DNA from: CAZWDO01 sp964632485 [NCBI: uncultured bacterium] | Lineage (GTDB): Bacteria > JAGOEH01 | Assembly: GCA_964632485.1 (NCBI GenBank) | Contig: CAZWDO010000047.1 | Coordinates: 1 to 5,980, forward strand | Direction of reading: 5' to 3' | DNA length: 5,980 nt | Part shown: positions 5,301 through 5,980 of the stretch, piece after piece | Position numbering within the stretch: the first letter of the stretch is position 1 | Layout of the letters: every line of letters begins with the position of its first letter | The notes under the pieces: model-generated | Seen by the model: only the letters and a program-made list of their open reading frames with translations | What the model was told of the DNA's origin: nothing | Databases searched by the model: none | Made by a program: the position numbers and the translations under genes

Positions 5301-5410
5301 CAAAATGGGGAATTATTCTACGATAAATCGATTTTCTATCTAAAAAACAGGTAAATATTCTACACAAATCGCATTTTTTGCCTCAAAAACAGGGAATTTT
5401 TTCCAAATCG
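5301..5410. repeat. Degenerate ~40-bp direct repeat, three copies
   Basis: Three diverged tandem units: about 5301-5341, 5342-5383 and 5384-5410. Each has an A-run, a G-run (5307-5310, 5350-5351, 5392-5394), an AAT-T/A-TTCTAC-like middle (degraded in the third) and AAATCG (5325-5330, 5366-5371, 5405-5410) followed by a T-rich part. The AAATCG cores are 41 and 39 bases apart. There are no unique spacers between conserved units, so it is not a CRISPR array. Confidence 0.55.
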
Positions 5411-5651
5411 TTTGTCTATGGCAACTATTTGACGGCTTCCCGCCAGCGCGCCGGTTGCGGGTTATCTCCCTCTCTCCCGACATCTCAGGGGCCGTTCCGC
5501 AAGTTATCCCCCATCTATCCGCTACCTGCGCGCTTTCCCGAGTCTCACCGACGGCCCTCCGCCGCCAATAACCGAAACCGTTATTCAGTTGACCGATTCC
5601 ATATCCCAAATAGATCCTTATAAACCGCAACGGCGGCGCTCAGATTCTCAC
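5411..5651. other. Spacer downstream of the Rpn-like gene
   Basis: Moderately GC-rich with no supported gene. Frames on both strands across 5340-5630 are featureless and Arg/Ser-rich. On the minus strand, past the Rpn stop, CCGC-CGTT-GCGG (5625-5636) precedes a TTTAT, but the stem is only 4 bp and I do not call it a terminator. Confidence 0.4.
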
Positions 5652-5980
5652 TTACAATTTTAATTGTTGTATATCCTCCGTCGCCAATACCTGACGCGCG
5701 AGCGCTTCTATCTTCTCCACCTGCCGGATACGCTTCAATTTCAACATCGTTTCCGAAGGAACCTCCCCGTAACGCGCCTTCATCATACTGATCAATACAT
5801 CCCGGGCGCCTTCCAACTTACCCTTTATTTCTCCTTCCAACTTACCTTCCAATTTCCCCTCCAATTTCCCCTCCAATTTCCCCTCCAACTTACCCTCCTT
5901 CAATCCCTGCTCGTATTTCTCCTGTAAAATGATCTCGTCAAAACTTGTTAAATATGTCATGGGTTCTTCTCCTTCCTCGC
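5652..5980 (-). CDS. Rpn-family PD-(D/E)XK nuclease/putative transposase, C-terminal part
   Basis: C-terminal end of an Rpn-type protein (recombination-promoting nuclease/putative transposase). These proteins carry an N-terminal PD-(D/E)XK nuclease domain and a charged repetitive linker before a short helical tail. Counting from the Met at 5958-5960: residues 1-22 give TSFDEIILQEKYEQGLKEG, the usual end of the nuclease part. Residues 23-50 are seven tetrapeptides, five GKLE, one GEIK, one GKLE. Residues 51-102 hold the family tail (DVLISMMKARYGEVPSE, then LKRIRQVEKIEALARQVL). The frame stays open through the window edge (EEGEEP before the Met), and the family's nuclease domain should lie beyond it, so I annotate it as 5'-partial. 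The Met does have an AAGGAG 8 bases upstream, but that is also made by the Glu/Gly codons, so a separate 102-residue product cannot be excluded. The stop is TAA. Confidence 0.7.
   Translation of the reverse strand, partial: EEGEEPMTYLTSFDEIILQEKYEQGLKEGKLEGKLEGKLEGKLEGKLEGEIKGKLEGARDVLISMMKARYGEVPSETMLKLKRIRQVEKIEALARQVLATEDIQQLKL
5811..5894 (-). repeat. 12-bp coding minisatellite (GKLE tetrapeptide)
   Basis: Seven 12-base units inside the Rpn-like gene, several identical at the DNA level (GGGGAAATTGGA on the minus strand) and two with TAAGTTG variants. They encode Gly-Lys-Leu-Glu with one Gly-Glu-Ile-Lys. Near-identical adjacent copies point to recent slippage. Changes in copy number keep the frame and only alter linker length. 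Confidence 0.8.

Noticed and set aside
4891-5343. 150-codon plus-strand frame
   Set aside because: Crosses the orphan terminator, the GC-rich block and the first 40-bp repeat; Phe/Ile-rich then Arg/Ser-rich with no domain or ribosome site.
5301-5410. Possible CRISPR array
   Set aside because: Repeats are diverged along their whole length and adjacent; there are no constant repeats separated by unique spacers and no cas gene in the window.
5621-5640. Hairpin CCGC-AACG-GCGG after the Rpn-like stop
   Set aside because: Only 4 bp of stem and a weak T run on the minus strand, indistinguishable from chance in GC-rich DNA.
5664-5927. 87-codon plus-strand frame rich in Phe/Gln/Leu
   Set aside because: Complement of the GKLE repeat of the Rpn-like gene; its FQLTFQFPLQ pattern is only the antisense of that repeat.

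Overview
The window looks like an accessory, partly decayed stretch of a Gram-negative chromosome. It encodes a lipid-anchored exported protein (lipobox) and a small outer-membrane beta-barrel of the porin-like type common in the Bacteroidetes/FCB group and related candidate phyla. It also holds the tail of an Rpn-type putative transposase/nuclease and the wreck of an IS630-family transposase. Ribosome binding sites are of the ordinary AAGG/AAGGAG kind. The taxonomic guess (FCB-like or an uncultured relative) is inference from the protein families only. Base composition is patchy: the lipoprotein gene is AT-rich, the glycosyltransferase is intermediate, and GC-rich non-coding islands lie near 2330-2530, 4500-4700 and 5040-5170.

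Layout. Positions 1-840 hold no intact gene: a frameshifted, stop-interrupted IS630 remnant (minus strand, about 315-574) and a few short open frames of doubtful status. Positions 840-2345 carry a plus-strand unit. It has a possible promoter, a small gene interrupted by one in-frame TGA whose end overlaps the next start (ATGA), an intact GT4-type glycosyltransferase (1144-2181), and a 51-codon frame starting 7 bases after it. Positions 2345-2545 are a GC-rich, foldable spacer with two hairpins. Positions 2546-4395 are a minus-strand pair: a lipoprotein of unrecognised function (3226-4395) followed 35 bases later by the beta-barrel protein (2546-3190), convergent with the glycosyltransferase. 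Positions 4396-5651 are a long gene-poor tract with direct repeats, one mini-ORF with a perfect Shine-Dalgarno, an orphan terminator-like hairpin, a GC-rich repeat-like block and a degenerate ~40-bp direct repeat. At the right edge (5652-5980, minus) is the C-terminal part of an Rpn-family protein with a Gly-Lys-Leu-Glu tetrapeptide repeat.

How the genes may work together. The lipoprotein and barrel are probably one transcript and act at the cell envelope. The glycosyltransferase would act on a surface polysaccharide or glycolipid, but no other biosynthesis gene is in view. I see no convincing new defence or mobile system. The most interesting points are the TGA-interrupted gene coupled to the glycosyltransferase, the Trp/Asp-rich lipoprotein paired with a barrel, and the uncharacterised repeats in 4396-5651.
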